Shown: one piece after another, positions 20,308 through 20,558 of the stretch
How the letters are laid out: every line of letters starts with the position of its first letter
How positions within the stretch are numbered: the stretch's first letter is position 1
Assembly: GCA_015852425.1 (NCBI GenBank)
Contig: JAAAIG010000700.1
Span: 1 to 20,558 of the forward strand
Reading direction: 5' to 3'
DNA from: Gryganskiella cystojenkinii
Lineage: Eukaryota; Mortierellomycota; Mortierellomycetes; Mortierellales; Mortierellaceae
Length of the DNA: 20,558 bases
The notes under the pieces: generated by a model
What the model saw: only the letters and a program-made list of their open reading frames with translations
What the model was told of the DNA's origin: nothing
Databases searched by the model: none
Position numbers and translations under genes: made by a program

Positions 20308-20440
20308 GTCCCCTTTTTTTCTGCATCTCGTTAGTTTTTTTTTTATTTTTTTTATTGGCAAGCCTCACCGTTTTCTGCATCCTCATCTTTTTCTGCATCC
20401 ACATCTTTTTTTAGGGTGCCGCCCTCCCCTTTTTTCTGCG
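20308..20440 (+). repeat. T-rich repeat built on TTTTTCTGCATC
   Basis: The word TTTTCTGC(A/G)TC occurs four times, at about 20317, 20371, 20389 and 20431. The two middle copies are near-tandem, about 18 bp apart (TTTTCTGCATCCTCATC, then TTTTTCTGCATCCACATC). Long T-runs separate them. It is a low-complexity stretch likely to vary in length. Confidence 0.6.
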
Positions 20441-20558
20441 TCCTCTTGCTCTTTCCCTGCTCTCAATCTTCGCTTCTTTCATCTGTCTTCTGGCTGTGAT
20501 GGCTGCCATTGAAGTTGCTTCTCCATCCTCAATAGCTGTGTCTGGCGTTGACCCTATC

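Noticed and set aside
20273..20512. Plus-strand 79-codon frame rich in Phe, His and Leu
   Set aside because: It is a by-product of the T-rich CTGCATC repeat.

Overview
The window looks like nuclear DNA of an early-diverging, filamentous-type fungus. The basis is intron-dense genes with introns of about 40-210 nt (GT-AG, often with a CTAAC/CTAAT-like branch site), CT-rich tracts before start codons, AATAAA signals close behind stops, moderate GC content, and a DIRS-type reverse transcriptase fragment. A Mortierella-like Mucoromycota species is my best guess; this is inference and no marker proves it.

Layout. Positions 1 to about 4300 are a gene-poor, repeat-rich flank: the end of an LTR (1-55), a broken DIRS-like reverse transcriptase (56-369), a decayed protein gene on the minus strand (about 533-2256), a solo LTR with perfect 5-bp target duplications (2445-2702), a CT-rich stretch, and a 214-bp hAT-type MITE with perfect 8-bp target duplications (4060-4273). 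From 4295 to about 5513 on the minus strand lies a poorly resolved gene for a membrane protein.

The central gene block is compact. A four-exon minus-strand gene for a 198-residue two-helix membrane protein (5890-6752) shares a 239-bp divergent promoter with MTR10/transportin-3, a nine-exon importin-beta family receptor (6992-10759, 937 aa). Next come a small three-exon PARP-like gene (11007-11729, 177 aa) and the eleven-exon replication nuclease-helicase DNA2 (12109-18223, 1696 aa), all on the plus strand. Every exon of these four models was traced by hand, and the phases close without internal stops.

The right flank has a TATA-bearing, CT-rich promoter and a small secreted, Asn/Gly/Pro-rich protein (18726-19052) whose start codon overlaps the stop of an upstream ORF. 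It is followed by a third, inverted copy of the LTR family (19560-19834) and T-rich low-complexity DNA to the end.

The genes do not form one pathway. MTR10 (nuclear import of RNA-binding proteins) and DNA2 (Okazaki flap and DNA-end processing) are housekeeping genes. The most interesting items are a PCNA-binding motif in DNA2 created only by splicing, the small PARP-like protein with an altered catalytic triad, the uncharacterised two-helix protein, and two young-looking repeat insertions with intact target duplications. I see no CRISPR array, operon or other prokaryote-like system.
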